Assembly: GCF_900177625.1 (NCBI RefSeq)
Contig: NZ_FXAU01000001.1
Location: 1,046,644-1,110,643, forward strand
Origin: Sphingobacterium psychroaquaticum
GTDB taxonomy: Bacteria > Bacteroidota > Bacteroidia > Sphingobacteriales > Sphingobacteriaceae
Length of the DNA stretch: 64,000 nucleotides
Reading direction: 5' to 3'
Of the stretch, positions 17,620 through 25,426 are shown one piece after another. Made by a program: the position numbers and the translations under genes. The notes beneath the pieces were generated by a model. It worked only from the letters and a program-made list of their open reading frames with translations. It was not told where the DNA came from and ran no database searches. The stretch's first letter is position 1, and every line of letters starts with the position of its first letter.

Positions 17620-20103
17620 ATGCGTAAATTACTCTCTTTACTCCTATTGGGCGCGAGCCTTGGGAGCATGGCGCAGACCGAACAACCTACGGTCAAAGCG
17701 AATTACAATTTGGCAGCGAAATTTTCGCCTTCCAAATTACGTACAATGATCTTCACCACTGAAGTAAAACCAAACTGGATCAACCATAGTGACCGCTTTT
17801 GGTACGAATACCAAACCTCTACAGGTAAAAAATGGTATGTTGTAGATCCATTAGCAAAAAGTCGCTATGTCTTGTTTGATAATGCCGATATGGCCGCACA
17901 GGTAACGCGGATTGTCAAAAACCCTTTTGATGCGCAGCATTTGGCTGTTGAGAACTTGAAATTTACGGATGATGAAAAACACGTCCGTTTTGAGGTGCGT
18001 AGCACAAAAGATACCGTGAAGAGCAAAGATGAGTTGGCAAAGCTTAAAAACAAAGCAGATAGCATAAAGAAAAAGACCTATTTTCTCGAGTATACGATTG
18101 CAACCAAACAACTGCGCGAGATTGCTGATACGTTGAAAGAGAAGGATAAACCCTACTGGGCATCGGTATCTCCGGATACCAATAAGGTTTTCTTTGCCAA
18201 AAATTACAACATCTATTGGATGGATCGCGCAAATTTAGAAAAAGCGATCAAAGATGATAAAGATTCCACGATTGTAGAACATCAGGTAACCAAGGATGGC
18301 ATGCAGTATTATGCTTGGGGAGGCGATCAATATAGTGTGACAACGGGCAACGATAAGGACGAAGATGAAAGTAAGAAAAGACAGCCTGTTCGTTTAAGCT
18401 GGTCTCCAGATGGTAAATACTTTGCACTAACGCGAAAAGATAACCGTCACCTGAACCCGCTTTGGGTAATCAATAATGTTGGACAGAAGAGACCTACATT
18501 GGAGACGTATAAGTATCTTGTTCCTGGAGAGACGGACTCTACAGAAGCGGAGTTATATATCTTTAATGCGGCAAACTTTAACGCTAAGCAGGTATCAATT
18601 GGCGCGTTTAAGAATCAAACGGTAGCCATCTATGGGAAAGATCAAGATAAATCTAGCTATAAAGGAAAACACTTTATAAGCTACTGGTTGGGTGACAATC
18701 AGGAGTTTTATGTAACACGCGGTAGTCGTGACTTAAAGCGGATCGATATTGTTGCCGTATCGATCAATGGTGATGTGCGTACCGTTGTGGAAGAGCGCTC
18801 TAATGTCTATCAGGACATCAAAAAACCTTACTTCGTAAATAATGAAAGTCAGTTTATACATTGGTCGCAGCGCGATGGCTGGGGACATTTCTACTTATAT
18901 AGCAAAGAGGGTAAATTAGTACGCCAGCTTACCAACGGAGAGTTTAACTGTGAGGCGATTACGGGCTACGATAAAGCGACGCAGCAGTTTACCTTTACAG
19001 CGAATGCAAAGGAATTAAATGAGGATCCGTACTACTTGCACCATTATAGTCTATCCATTAATGGTGGGCAACCTAAACTATTGAATAAAGGTAATTTTGA
19101 CCACCAGGTGGAGGTTAGTGAAAGTGGAAAATACTTTGTAAATAACTATTCTCGCGTTAATACCGCACCAAAATCTGATCTATATAGTGCCTCTGGACAG
19201 CTAATCATGAAGCTTGAAGAAGCGGATTTAAGTCAACTTTTTGCTGCTGGATATAAGTTCCCGGAACCGTTCAAAGTAAAAGCTGGAGATGGAATTACGG
19301 ATCTTTATGGGGTGATGTACAAGCCATTTGATTTCGACTCTACGCGTGTGTACCCTATTGTAGAGTACGTATATCCTGGACCACAGACAGAGGCTGTCAA
19401 TAAATCTTTTGGTCGCAGCATGGATCGTATCGATCGTTTAGCGCAAATGGGGTTTGTCGTGATTACAGTAGGTAACCGCGGTGGGCATCCTTCGCGTTCT
19501 AAATGGTACCATACCTATGGTTATGGTAACTTACGTGATTACGGCTTGGAAGATAAAAAAGTTGCAGCGGAGCAGCTGGCAAATCGTTATTCATTCTTGG
19601 ATGTAAATCGTGTGGGGATCACGGGGCACTCCGGCGGTGGGTTTATGTCGACTGCTGCAATGTTGGTGTACCCGGATTTCTTTAAAGTAGCCGTTTCAGG
19701 TGCTGGTAACCATGAAAACAACATTTACAATCGTTGGTGGAGTGAGCGTCACCACGGTGTGGTGGAGAAAGTAAGCGCGAAAGGTGATACAACATTCTCG
19801 TACCAGATTGATAAAAACACCGAGTTGGCAAAGAACTTGAAAGGTAAGTTGTTGATTGCAACGGGTGATATTGATAATAATGTGCACCCGGCAAACTCGA
19901 TCCGTATGGTAGATGCTTTGATTAAAGCGAATAAACGTTTCGACTTCTTATTGCTCCCAGGACAGCGTCATGCTTTCGGGAATATGACGGAGTATTTCTT
20001 TTGGAAGATGGCGGATTACTTCTCTGAGCACCTTTTGGGTGATTCGAAGTATAACGATGTCGATATGACTGAAATTAATAGAGAAACACCGCTGAAACGG
20101 TAG
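17620..20103 (+). CDS. S9 family prolyl (dipeptidyl) peptidase, secreted
   Basis: 827-residue serine peptidase with a Sec signal peptide (MRKLLSLLLLGASLGSMAQ), so periplasmic or envelope-located. The N-terminal two thirds read as a DPP IV-type beta-propeller. The C-terminal alpha/beta-hydrolase has nucleophile Ser671 in GHSGGG, Asp752 in GDIDNNVHPANS and His784 in GQRHAF, so the triad is complete. Family members release dipeptides after Pro/Ala and serve peptide nutrition in Bacteroidota. The gene stands alone between two terminators. Confidence 0.95.
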   Translation: MRKLLSLLLLGASLGSMAQTEQPTVKANYNLAAKFSPSKLRTMIFTTEVKPNWINHSDRFWYEYQTSTGKKWYVVDPLAKSRYVLFDNADMAAQVTRIVKNPFDAQHLAVENLKFTDDEKHVRFEVRSTKDTVKSKDELAKLKNKADSIKKKTYFLEYTIATKQLREIADTLKEKDKPYWASVSPDTNKVFFAKNYNIYWMDRANLEKAIKDDKDSTIVEHQVTKDGMQYYAWGGDQYSVTTGNDKDEDESKKRQPVRLSWSPDGKYFALTRKDNRHLNPLWVINNVGQKRPTLETYKYLVPGETDSTEAELYIFNAANFNAKQVSIGAFKNQTVAIYGKDQDKSSYKGKHFISYWLGDNQEFYVTRGSRDLKRIDIVAVSINGDVRTVVEERSNVYQDIKKPYFVNNESQFIHWSQRDGWGHFYLYSKEGKLVRQLTNGEFNCEAITGYDKATQQFTFTANAKELNEDPYYLHHYSLSINGGQPKLLNKGNFDHQVEVSESGKYFVNNYSRVNTAPKSDLYSASGQLIMKLEEADLSQLFAAGYKFPEPFKVKAGDGITDLYGVMYKPFDFDSTRVYPIVEYVYPGPQTEAVNKSFGRSMDRIDRLAQMGFVVITVGNRGGHPSRSKWYHTYGYGNLRDYGLEDKKVAAEQLANRYSFLDVNRVGITGHSGGGFMSTAAMLVYPDFFKVAVSGAGNHENNIYNRWWSERHHGVVEKVSAKGDTTFSYQIDKNTELAKNLKGKLLIATGDIDNNVHPANSIRMVDALIKANKRFDFLLLPGQRHAFGNMTEYFFWKMADYFSEHLLGDSKYNDVDMTEINRETPLKR

Positions 20104-20114
20104 AAGTATTTAGA

Positions 20115-20154
20115 TTAACAAAGAAAGACGCCGAAAGGCGTCTTTCTTTGTTAA
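20115..20154. terminator. Bidirectional terminator, perfect 18-bp stem with GAAA loop
   Basis: Residues 20115-20132 pair without mismatch to 20137-20154 around a GAAA tetraloop, with A/T-rich stem ends in both directions. It closes the S9 peptidase gene and can also end the convergent two-gene cassette at 20181-20971. Confidence 0.85.
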
Positions 20155-20180
20155 AGTAACCAAATGGTGAGGCTACATAT

Positions 20181-20360
20181 TTAATTTTTATTAAAGTGTT
20201 TGATGTTTAAGATAAAAACAGACAATACACCTGTGTTAACACATCCTATTAGAATTAATTCCTTCGTGTTAATTTTTTTAATCACGTAAAAATAAACCAA
20301 AGCAATTTGTAATAGCAAACAAAACATAAGATATACATATATATAATGTTTTTTTTTCAT
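20181..20360 (-). CDS. Small two-helix membrane protein downstream of the lipoprotein gene
   Basis: 59 residues starting MKKKHYIYVY at the ATG at 20360. Two hydrophobic segments (about residues 7-27 and 34-53) are joined by a short basic linker KKINTK. The gene lies 17 bases behind the stop of the lipoprotein gene on the same strand and is equally AT-rich, so the two form a bicistron closed by the 18-bp terminator. A longer reading in the same frame would run back through the lipoprotein gene and is not credible. No family recognised. An immunity, export-helper or anchoring role for the upstream product is a guess from position and size. Confidence 0.6.
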   Translation of the reverse strand: MKKKHYIYVYLMFCLLLQIALVYFYVIKKINTKELILIGCVNTGVLSVFILNIKHFNKN

Positions 20361-20377
20361 ATCTAAATTCTCTATTA

Positions 20378-20971
20378 TTAGCAAGCTTCTACAACCGCCA
20401 CTAAAGCTAGAGCTTTCATTGCTACAGCAAGAGGACAGCCTACTCCTGTTACACAAGCTGTTAACCCTAATGTTGCGCCAACATTAGATGCAATAGCAAG
20501 CCCACAGCCCCATGAAATTCTAGGTGAAATTATTGAGTTAGAAGGATCATTCGCATATACTATATTAAGAATCTTTAAAGACTTGTCATAAACTTCTTTT
20601 TTACCACTTTTATAAAGTTCATCTTTATATTTCTTTACTTTTTCCTCATTGATTTTAAAATCAGATGTTAAATCTCCTTGAAATATACTCAGCATATTAT
20701 CAAACTCTTCTTCATTATATTCTAAATCAACTCCTGTTCTACTTTTAAGATATTCTAAGTTCAATTTGTACTGCTCTTTTATATCTATTTTATCACTGCT
20801 TTCATAAAGTAGAATTTTTCTACTTTTTAACTCGTCCATAGAACTTGATAAAATAGCTATTACTTCTGTTTCATTTAACTCTTGTTCTGGCTGAACCTTT
20901 AAATTATCATCTTCTGATGAACAAGAAAACAATAAAAAAAGACTAAAAAATACAAATAATAATTTTTTCAT
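20378..20971 (-). CDS. Lipoprotein with hydrophobic four-cysteine C-terminal tail (possible bacteriocin-type precursor)
   Basis: 197 residues from the ATG at 20971 (a GTG three codons earlier is less likely). Residues 1-17 form a lipoprotein signal with lipobox LFSC, followed by SSEDD, the acidic run typical of surface lipoproteins in Bacteroidota. Then come about 130 charged, helical residues rich in Lys/Glu. The last 45 residues change character: Gly/Ala/Val-rich, uncharged, with four cysteines (WGCGLAIAS, LTACVTG, GCPLAV and a final C as the last residue). A soluble precursor ending in a compact hydrophobic Cys-rich peptide recalls the layout of halocin C8-type or other processed bacteriocins, but I see no homology that proves it. 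Very AT-rich compared with the flanking genes, suggesting transfer. Confidence 0.65.
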   Translation of the reverse strand: MKKLLFVFFSLFLLFSCSSEDDNLKVQPEQELNETEVIAILSSSMDELKSRKILLYESSDKIDIKEQYKLNLEYLKSRTGVDLEYNEEEFDNMLSIFQGDLTSDFKINEEKVKKYKDELYKSGKKEVYDKSLKILNIVYANDPSNSIISPRISWGCGLAIASNVGATLGLTACVTGVGCPLAVAMKALALVAVVEAC

Positions 20972-21349
20972 AATAATCACTTTAAAAAACTTGCTTTACC
21001 CTTTAAGGATTTTCAAGATACTCCTGTGAAAAGCAAGAGGGGTTATAGTTTACTTCTTAATCGAAAGACGTCAGAGAATGTAAAGAAACTCTAGCATCTT
21101 TATGGTATTGTATTTGAGGCGCTTTATGGGTAAATATAGGTAGCTTGAAATCAAAAAACAAAATTTATCAGAATTAAATTCTTAAAATATATAGATTAAA
21201 CAAATAAAATTTTACACAAGATCATATTTTCTTATTGCATTAATTTGTCTAATCTCCAATCTGTAACCATTAAAATCACAAAAACTGAGTCTGTTATAGT
21301 TGCGTTTATAGATATAGATTTGTTATCTAATATTCCTGAATAAAATATA
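20972..21349. other. AT-rich gene-free stretch between divergent genes
   Basis: About 380 bases. It must hold the promoter of the lipoprotein cassette (minus) and of the DMT transporter (plus), but I see no exact TAnnTTTG with spacing. A minus-strand frame through 21232-21350 shows no convincing protein. No repeat or hairpin of note. Confidence 0.5.
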
Positions 21350-22234
21350 ATGGATAAGACGAATACTGTATCGAAAGGCAACAAAAGCGGTTGGATTAAT
21401 GGCTTCATTGGCGTTGTACTTTTTAGCGGCTCCCTTCCGGCAACAAAGCTTGCAGTGCAGGATTTGGATCCCGTTTTTGTGACGCTGATTCGTGCAGCAG
21501 TAGCCGGGTTATTGGCGCTTGCTGTACTTACATTCTTTGGTATAAAACGTCCAAACAAGCAGGCTATTATTCCGCTATCCTTAGTTACTATTGGCGCTGT
21601 CATCGGTTTCCCGCTGTTGAGTGCATTGGCTCTACAACATATGACCTCCGCGCATTCAATTGTCTTTGTAGGTCTCCTCCCCTTGGTGACGGCATCATTT
21701 GGCGTCTTACGTGGTGGTGAACGACCAAAACCCATCTTCTGGTTATTTTCCATTTTGGGGAGTCTTTTAGTGGTCGGATATGCTATTCGGGAAGGACTGA
21801 CGGTGTCTCCTGTCGGAGATCTGTTAATGCTGGGAGCAATCTTGTTATGTGGACTAGGTTATGCCGAAGGAGCTAGATTGGCTAAATCGATGGAAGGTTG
21901 GCAAGTTATCTCTTGGGGATTGGTCTTTGCGCTACCATTTCTGTTACCTTTTATCGGGCTATACTGGCCGACAACACTCTCCCAGGTGAGTACACCTGCA
22001 TGGATTGGATTGGCTTACGTGTCCATGTTCAGTATGTTTATCGGTTTTATCTTTTGGTATCGTGGCCTGGCGCAAGGTGGAATTGCACAGGTTGGGCAGT
22101 TGCAATTATTACAGCCTTTCTTTGCGATGACACTTGCGGCAACTATCCTGCACGAAACGGTGAGTACAGATATGATTGCTGTTACAGCTGGCGTGGTTTT
22201 GTGTGTCGCCGGAACGAAAAAGTTTGGCTCCTAA
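21350..22234 (+). CDS. EamA/DMT-family transporter
   Basis: 294 residues, ten predicted membrane helices in two EamA repeats (first from WINGFIGVVLFSGSLPATKL, second from VGDLLMLGAILLCGLGYAEG). Drug/metabolite transporters of this type export amino acids or small metabolites; the substrate is unknown. It lies between the AT-rich lipoprotein cassette and the repeat island, and may be part of the accessory segment, though its composition is ordinary. Confidence 0.88.
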   Translation: MDKTNTVSKGNKSGWINGFIGVVLFSGSLPATKLAVQDLDPVFVTLIRAAVAGLLALAVLTFFGIKRPNKQAIIPLSLVTIGAVIGFPLLSALALQHMTSAHSIVFVGLLPLVTASFGVLRGGERPKPIFWLFSILGSLLVVGYAIREGLTVSPVGDLLMLGAILLCGLGYAEGARLAKSMEGWQVISWGLVFALPFLLPFIGLYWPTTLSQVSTPAWIGLAYVSMFSMFIGFIFWYRGLAQGGIAQVGQLQLLQPFFAMTLAATILHETVSTDMIAVTAGVVLCVAGTKKFGS

Positions 22235-22300
22235 GGGGATTAGGGGGGATTGACTTCATAGCGGTGACTAGAGCTTTCCGCTAAGCATTTAACTAACACG

Positions 22301-22410
22301 GGGCACGAGCCAAAGGCCGTCGCTGGCGCGAGCCTGCCTGCGGTAGGCAGGCTTTTAGCTCGTGCCTTTATACTTATATGTTTAATATTAGGCTCGCGCC
22401 AGCAAGCGAG
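22301..22410. repeat. REP/BIME-like inverted element, most complete copy
   Basis: Left arm GGGCACGAGCC...TCGCTGGCGCGAGC, right arm GGCTCGCGCCAGC (22391-22403). Between them sits an extra hairpin GCCTGCCT-GCGGT-AGGCAGGC (22332-22352) and then TTTTAGCTCGTGCC. The arms are near reverse complements. The same modules occur at 5001-5064, 22815-22847 and 62093-62169. Confidence 0.75.
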
Positions 22411-22474
22411 TCCTGCTGTGACTGCTTTGTTCCTAGTTCAGCAAAGACCAGCGCAGCTAACTTACATGCTAAAG

Positions 22475-22610
22475 TACTATTGAAGGCCTATTAATGTACC
22501 ATTGATGTACTAGTTTAGTAGGACGAAGGTACTGAAGTCCTACTACGGGAGATGTACTAAACCCGTACATTAATGTACCGATTCCGTAGCACTACTGTAG
22601 AACAATAGTA
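22475..22610. repeat. Imperfect palindrome of about 136 bases with repeated GTAC motifs
   Basis: Outer arms TACTATTG (22475) and CAATAGTA (22603); inner arms ATTAATGTAC (22490) and GTACATTAAT (22565); then GTTTAGTA and TACTAAAC; centre GTAGGAC (22518) and GTCCTAC (22536). GTAC/TGTACT units recur throughout. The nested arms can form a cruciform or a long RNA stem. Confidence 0.7.
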
Positions 22611-22654
22611 TAATTCAAAGGCATTAGCCGTAAGTTTACCGACAATTAAATAGT

Positions 22655-22865
22655 GCTATTATACATAGTGATTAAATTTTTCGAAACCAAAAAACAAGCA
22701 TGTGTGGCGGGTAATAACAAGCCAAAGTCAAGGGCAGGGACAAGCCCAGCCCCTACGTATGTCTATTCATGCCCACGGTACCCTTGAGGTCGCCCTTTTA
22801 GATAATCCAATATTGGACACGAGCCACAGGATCGCGCCAGCAAGGGCTATTATACATAGTGATTA
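22655..22865 (+). repeat. 20-base exact direct repeat, copies 191 bases apart
   Basis: GCTATTATACATAGTGATTA is present at 22655-22674 and again at 22846-22865. The second copy overlaps the start of the 264-base tandem repeat. It may be a duplicated insertion site or a remnant of a further repeat unit. Confidence 0.6.
22815..22847. repeat. REP-like element, single right arm
   Basis: GGACACGAGCCACAGGATCG followed by CGCCAGCAAGGGC repeats the right arm found near 5035 and 62141. Confidence 0.65.
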
Positions 22866-23416
22866 GATACCTCCTAGCGTCGGTATGACGGTAACTATAA
22901 GAGCTTTAGCATAGCTACAGCCCGTCGGTATCACAACAATCATGAGAGTCTTAGCATAGGTACACTGCTTCGAAAAGCGGTACATACACTGTCAATATAG
23001 CGATAAAGAGATCAACATGCAATGATGTTTGTAGAGAGCGCAAGCATACGCTTTTCCGTCATTCCGAACGAGGTACGAGGAGGAATCTATGAACTAAGCA
23101 CGTTTTACCCGTTATAGAAATAGTGTGTAGATATCTCCTAGCGTCGGTATGACGACAACCATAAAAGTCTTAACATAGCTGCAGCCCGTCGGTATGACGG
23201 TAACTATAAGAGCGTTAGCATAGGTATACTGCTTCGAAAAGTGGTACATACACTGTCAATATAGTGACCAAGAGATCAACATGCAATGATGTTTGTAGAG
23301 AGCGCAAGCATACGCTTTTCCGTCATTCCGAACGAGGTACGAGGAGGAATCTACGAACTAAGCACGTTATACTCGTTATAGAAATAGTGCGTAGATACCT
23401 CCTAGCGTCGGTATGA
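22856..23416. repeat. 264-bp tandem repeat, two copies plus a partial third
   Basis: Equivalent positions recur at exactly 264 bases: the CTCCTAGCGTCGG block at 22871, 23135 and 23399, and CAAGCATACG at 23041 and 23305. Copies differ by scattered substitutions, with no length change. Each unit contains an imperfect inverted repeat: 23057-23088 (beginning CGTCATTCCGAACGAGG, ending GGAATCT) against 23129-23154 (beginning AGATATCTCC, ending GTATGACG). The short hairpin unit CGTCGGTATGACG appears about five times in intact or altered form. Confidence 0.85.
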
Positions 23417-23461
23417 TAACAGCTGCGCAAGTTTTCTACTGACGCTAATTGAAGCAGCGTA

Positions 23462-24319
23462 CTACCCCCCTTCGTTCAGCGACCAAGTTTGCAGTCTATC
23501 TTGCAATATTCGTGATATCTTATTGAAGTAACGCTTCTGCTTATAGCCCATAACCCACTGGACACCTTGCGCTGCATTGGTACAGAAGATCTCATCCGCT
23601 TGCTTCATGATCTCTGGGCTGATTTGTGCTTCCACGACCGGTATACCTTCCGCTTCCGCAATCTCCATCACCACTTTACGCATCACACCATCGACACAAC
23701 CTTGCGTAAGCGCCGGCGTATAAAGCGTCTTCTCGTAGTAAACAAAGATATTAGAGATCAGACCTTCACAGAGATACCCCTCTTGATTCAGTAAGAAAAC
23801 CTCATCATAGTCAAATTTCTTCTTGAAGATCCCCGCCATCACATACACCAACGCATTATTCGACTTCAGGTGCGAAAGATCGCTATATGGCTTCTTAAAA
23901 CCAGTAAACAGATCCACAATCAACCCCACCTTTTTATCGCGTAAAGAGGCAGGAATCCGAGCGACCTGCAGGATATATACCGGTTTATTAGAATCTGGCG
24001 CATACAATCCGCCGCCATCGCGGTATACAATAAAGCGGACACGAACCTGCTGCCCTACCATATTGTTCTTACGGATCAGCTCCTCCGCTTTCGAGCGAAT
24101 AAAAAAAGTATCGAATATACTAAACTCTTCAAATTGCAGCAATTGCAAACCCTGCTGCAAACGCTCGACATGCAATTTCAAAAAGCGGATATCACCATCC
24201 TTCCACAGCATCGTTTCAAACAAACCATCTCCATAACGGAGTGCTCTGTTATCGGCCGTGGCAATATTTTCATCTGCGGGAATAATCTTCCCGTTAAAAT
24301 TTATATACACTACTGACAT
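23462..24319 (-). CDS. Aminotransferase class IV (candidate aminodeoxychorismate lyase PabC)
   Basis: PLP enzyme of 285 residues. RALRYGDGLFETM near residue 25 is the class IV signature block, and Lys152 in LSHLKSNNAL is the expected Schiff-base lysine; EGYLCEGLISNIFVY is the conserved substrate/PLP loop. Class IV includes branched-chain aminotransferase, D-alanine transaminase and PabC. The GDGLFETM form and the presence of pabB in the same window favour PabC, but this is not proved. The ATG at 24319 is chosen over a TTG at 24331 that would overlap the upstream gene. Confidence 0.87.
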   Translation of the reverse strand: MSVVYINFNGKIIPADENIATADNRALRYGDGLFETMLWKDGDIRFLKLHVERLQQGLQLLQFEEFSIFDTFFIRSKAEELIRKNNMVGQQVRVRFIVYRDGGGLYAPDSNKPVYILQVARIPASLRDKKVGLIVDLFTGFKKPYSDLSHLKSNNALVYVMAGIFKKKFDYDEVFLLNQEGYLCEGLISNIFVYYEKTLYTPALTQGCVDGVMRKVVMEIAEAEGIPVVEAQISPEIMKQADEIFCTNAAQGVQWVMGYKQKRYFNKISRILQDRLQTWSLNEGG

Positions 24320-24327
24320 AGATAAAA

Positions 24328-25374
24328 TCAACCATTAGAATCTGATGGCAGTATAGCAGCATAAGAACGCCATTTGTCTAACCCCGCCTGGAAATCAGCC
24401 GGTAGCGGTTCTTCAAAGTAAACCTTTTCTTTCGTTTTAGGATGTATAAATCCCAGTGATTTCGCATGAAGTGCCTGTCTCGGTAAAATCTCGAAACAGT
24501 TCTGGACAAACTGTTTATACTTATTAAAAACAGTCCCCTTCAAGATCTTATCCCCACCATAAACCTCATCAGAAAATAACGGATGTCCAATAGATTTTAA
24601 GCTTGCACGAATTTGATGCGTACGTCCCGTCTCCAGTTCGCACTCCAATAGCGTTACATAACCTAAACGTTCCAACACTTTGTAGTGTGTCACGGCCCAT
24701 CGTCCCTGCTCAGGCTCCTGATAAAGCTCCATAATACGACGATCTTTTAGGTTGCGACCAATATAACCTTTAATCGTTCCATCCTCCGCAATATCGCCCC
24801 ATACCAAAGCAATATACTTACGTTCTAAGCTGTGTTCAAAGAACTGCTTAGCTAAAAAAGTCATCGCCCATTCATTTTTAGCGATAACAAGTAAGCCCGA
24901 TGTATCCTTATCAATGCGGTGAACCAGTCCAGGGCGTCCAGTATTACCGGGCATCGTTGGAAGCTGGTTAAGGTGATGGGTCAATGCGTTGACCAATGTT
25001 CCTGTATAATTATTGTATCCCGGATGAACGACCATTCCAGGCGCTTTATTCACAATCAGCAGATCATCATCTTCATACGTAATATCCAAAGGGATATCCT
25101 CTGGGTAAACTTCTGTATCACGTGGAGGATCCGGCAACACTACCGTGATCACATCCAGCGGTTTAACTTTATAACTTGCTTTTACGATCTTACCATTCAC
25201 AAGAACGTTGTCCGCCTCAATTGCATTTTGAATCCGGTTTCTGGAAGTGTTTTCCACCCTGTTCATCAGGAACTTATCTAAGCGCAACAAAGCTTGTCCT
25301 TTATCTGCTTCGATACGTAAATGCTCAAACAACTCCTGTTCGTCCTGTTCTTGTAAATCTAAATCTTCTACCAT
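24328..25374 (-). CDS. RluD/RluA-family 23S rRNA pseudouridine synthase
   Basis: 348 residues. An N-terminal S4 RNA-binding domain (LDKFLMNRVENTSRNRIQ) precedes the catalytic domain with GLVHRIDKDTSGLLVIAKN, whose Asp in RIDKDTSG is the nucleophile, and TGRTHQIRASL. The length and S4 domain point to RluD, which modifies helix 69 of 23S rRNA. The ATG at 25374 is used because TACTTTTG lies 4 bases before it. The aminotransferase gene follows 8 bases downstream on the same strand. Confidence 0.93.
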   Translation of the reverse strand: MVEDLDLQEQDEQELFEHLRIEADKGQALLRLDKFLMNRVENTSRNRIQNAIEADNVLVNGKIVKASYKVKPLDVITVVLPDPPRDTEVYPEDIPLDITYEDDDLLIVNKAPGMVVHPGYNNYTGTLVNALTHHLNQLPTMPGNTGRPGLVHRIDKDTSGLLVIAKNEWAMTFLAKQFFEHSLERKYIALVWGDIAEDGTIKGYIGRNLKDRRIMELYQEPEQGRWAVTHYKVLERLGYVTLLECELETGRTHQIRASLKSIGHPLFSDEVYGGDKILKGTVFNKYKQFVQNCFEILPRQALHAKSLGFIHPKTKEKVYFEEPLPADFQAGLDKWRSYAAILPSDSNG

Positions 25375-25378
25375 CACA

Positions 25379-25386
25379 CAAAAGTA
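25379..25386 (-). promoter_or_regulatory. -7 promoter element of the RluD-like gene
   Basis: TACTTTTG on the minus strand lies 4 bases from the ATG, predicting an almost leaderless mRNA. It is divergent from the promoter at 25408. Confidence 0.5.
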
Positions 25387-25415
25387 TTGAAATCCTTTAA
25401 AATCTACTAACTTTG
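25387..25415 (+). promoter_or_regulatory. Promoter of the PLP desulfhydrase-like gene
   Basis: TTG at 25387-25389, an 18-base spacer and TAACTTTG at 25408-25415; the ATG is 11 bases further on. Confidence 0.5.
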
Positions 25416-25426
25416 GTCACGTAAAT

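Larger units (their letters stand above)
22235..23461. other. 1.2-kb gene-free repeat island
   Basis: No credible coding frame in 1,227 bases. From left to right it holds a REP-like inverted element (22301-22410), a large imperfect palindrome rich in GTAC (22475-22610), a 20-base direct repeat (22655 and 22846), a single REP arm (22815-22847) and a 264-base tandem repeat (22856-23416). The repeat types differ, which suggests a site where several intergenic elements accumulated, not one insertion. Confidence 0.8.

Noticed and set aside
20181-20456. Longer 91-codon minus-strand frame for the small membrane protein
   Set aside because: The first 32 codons run back over the lipoprotein gene in another frame and give a Ser/Cys-rich sequence with no sense; the ATG at 20360, 17 bases after the lipoprotein stop, fits better.
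21232-21753. 173-codon minus-strand frame opposite the DMT transporter
   Set aside because: Most of it is the reverse shadow of the transporter gene; residues are Pro/Thr/Lys-rich without a family pattern, and no promoter points that way.
21898-22284. 128-codon plus-strand frame overlapping the end of the DMT transporter
   Set aside because: It is a shifted shadow of the transporter with Cys/Trp-rich, non-protein-like composition.
22856-23416. CRISPR array
   Set aside because: The repeat unit is 264 bases with internal inverted repeats and diverged copies; there are no 25-40 base repeats with unique spacers and no cas genes.
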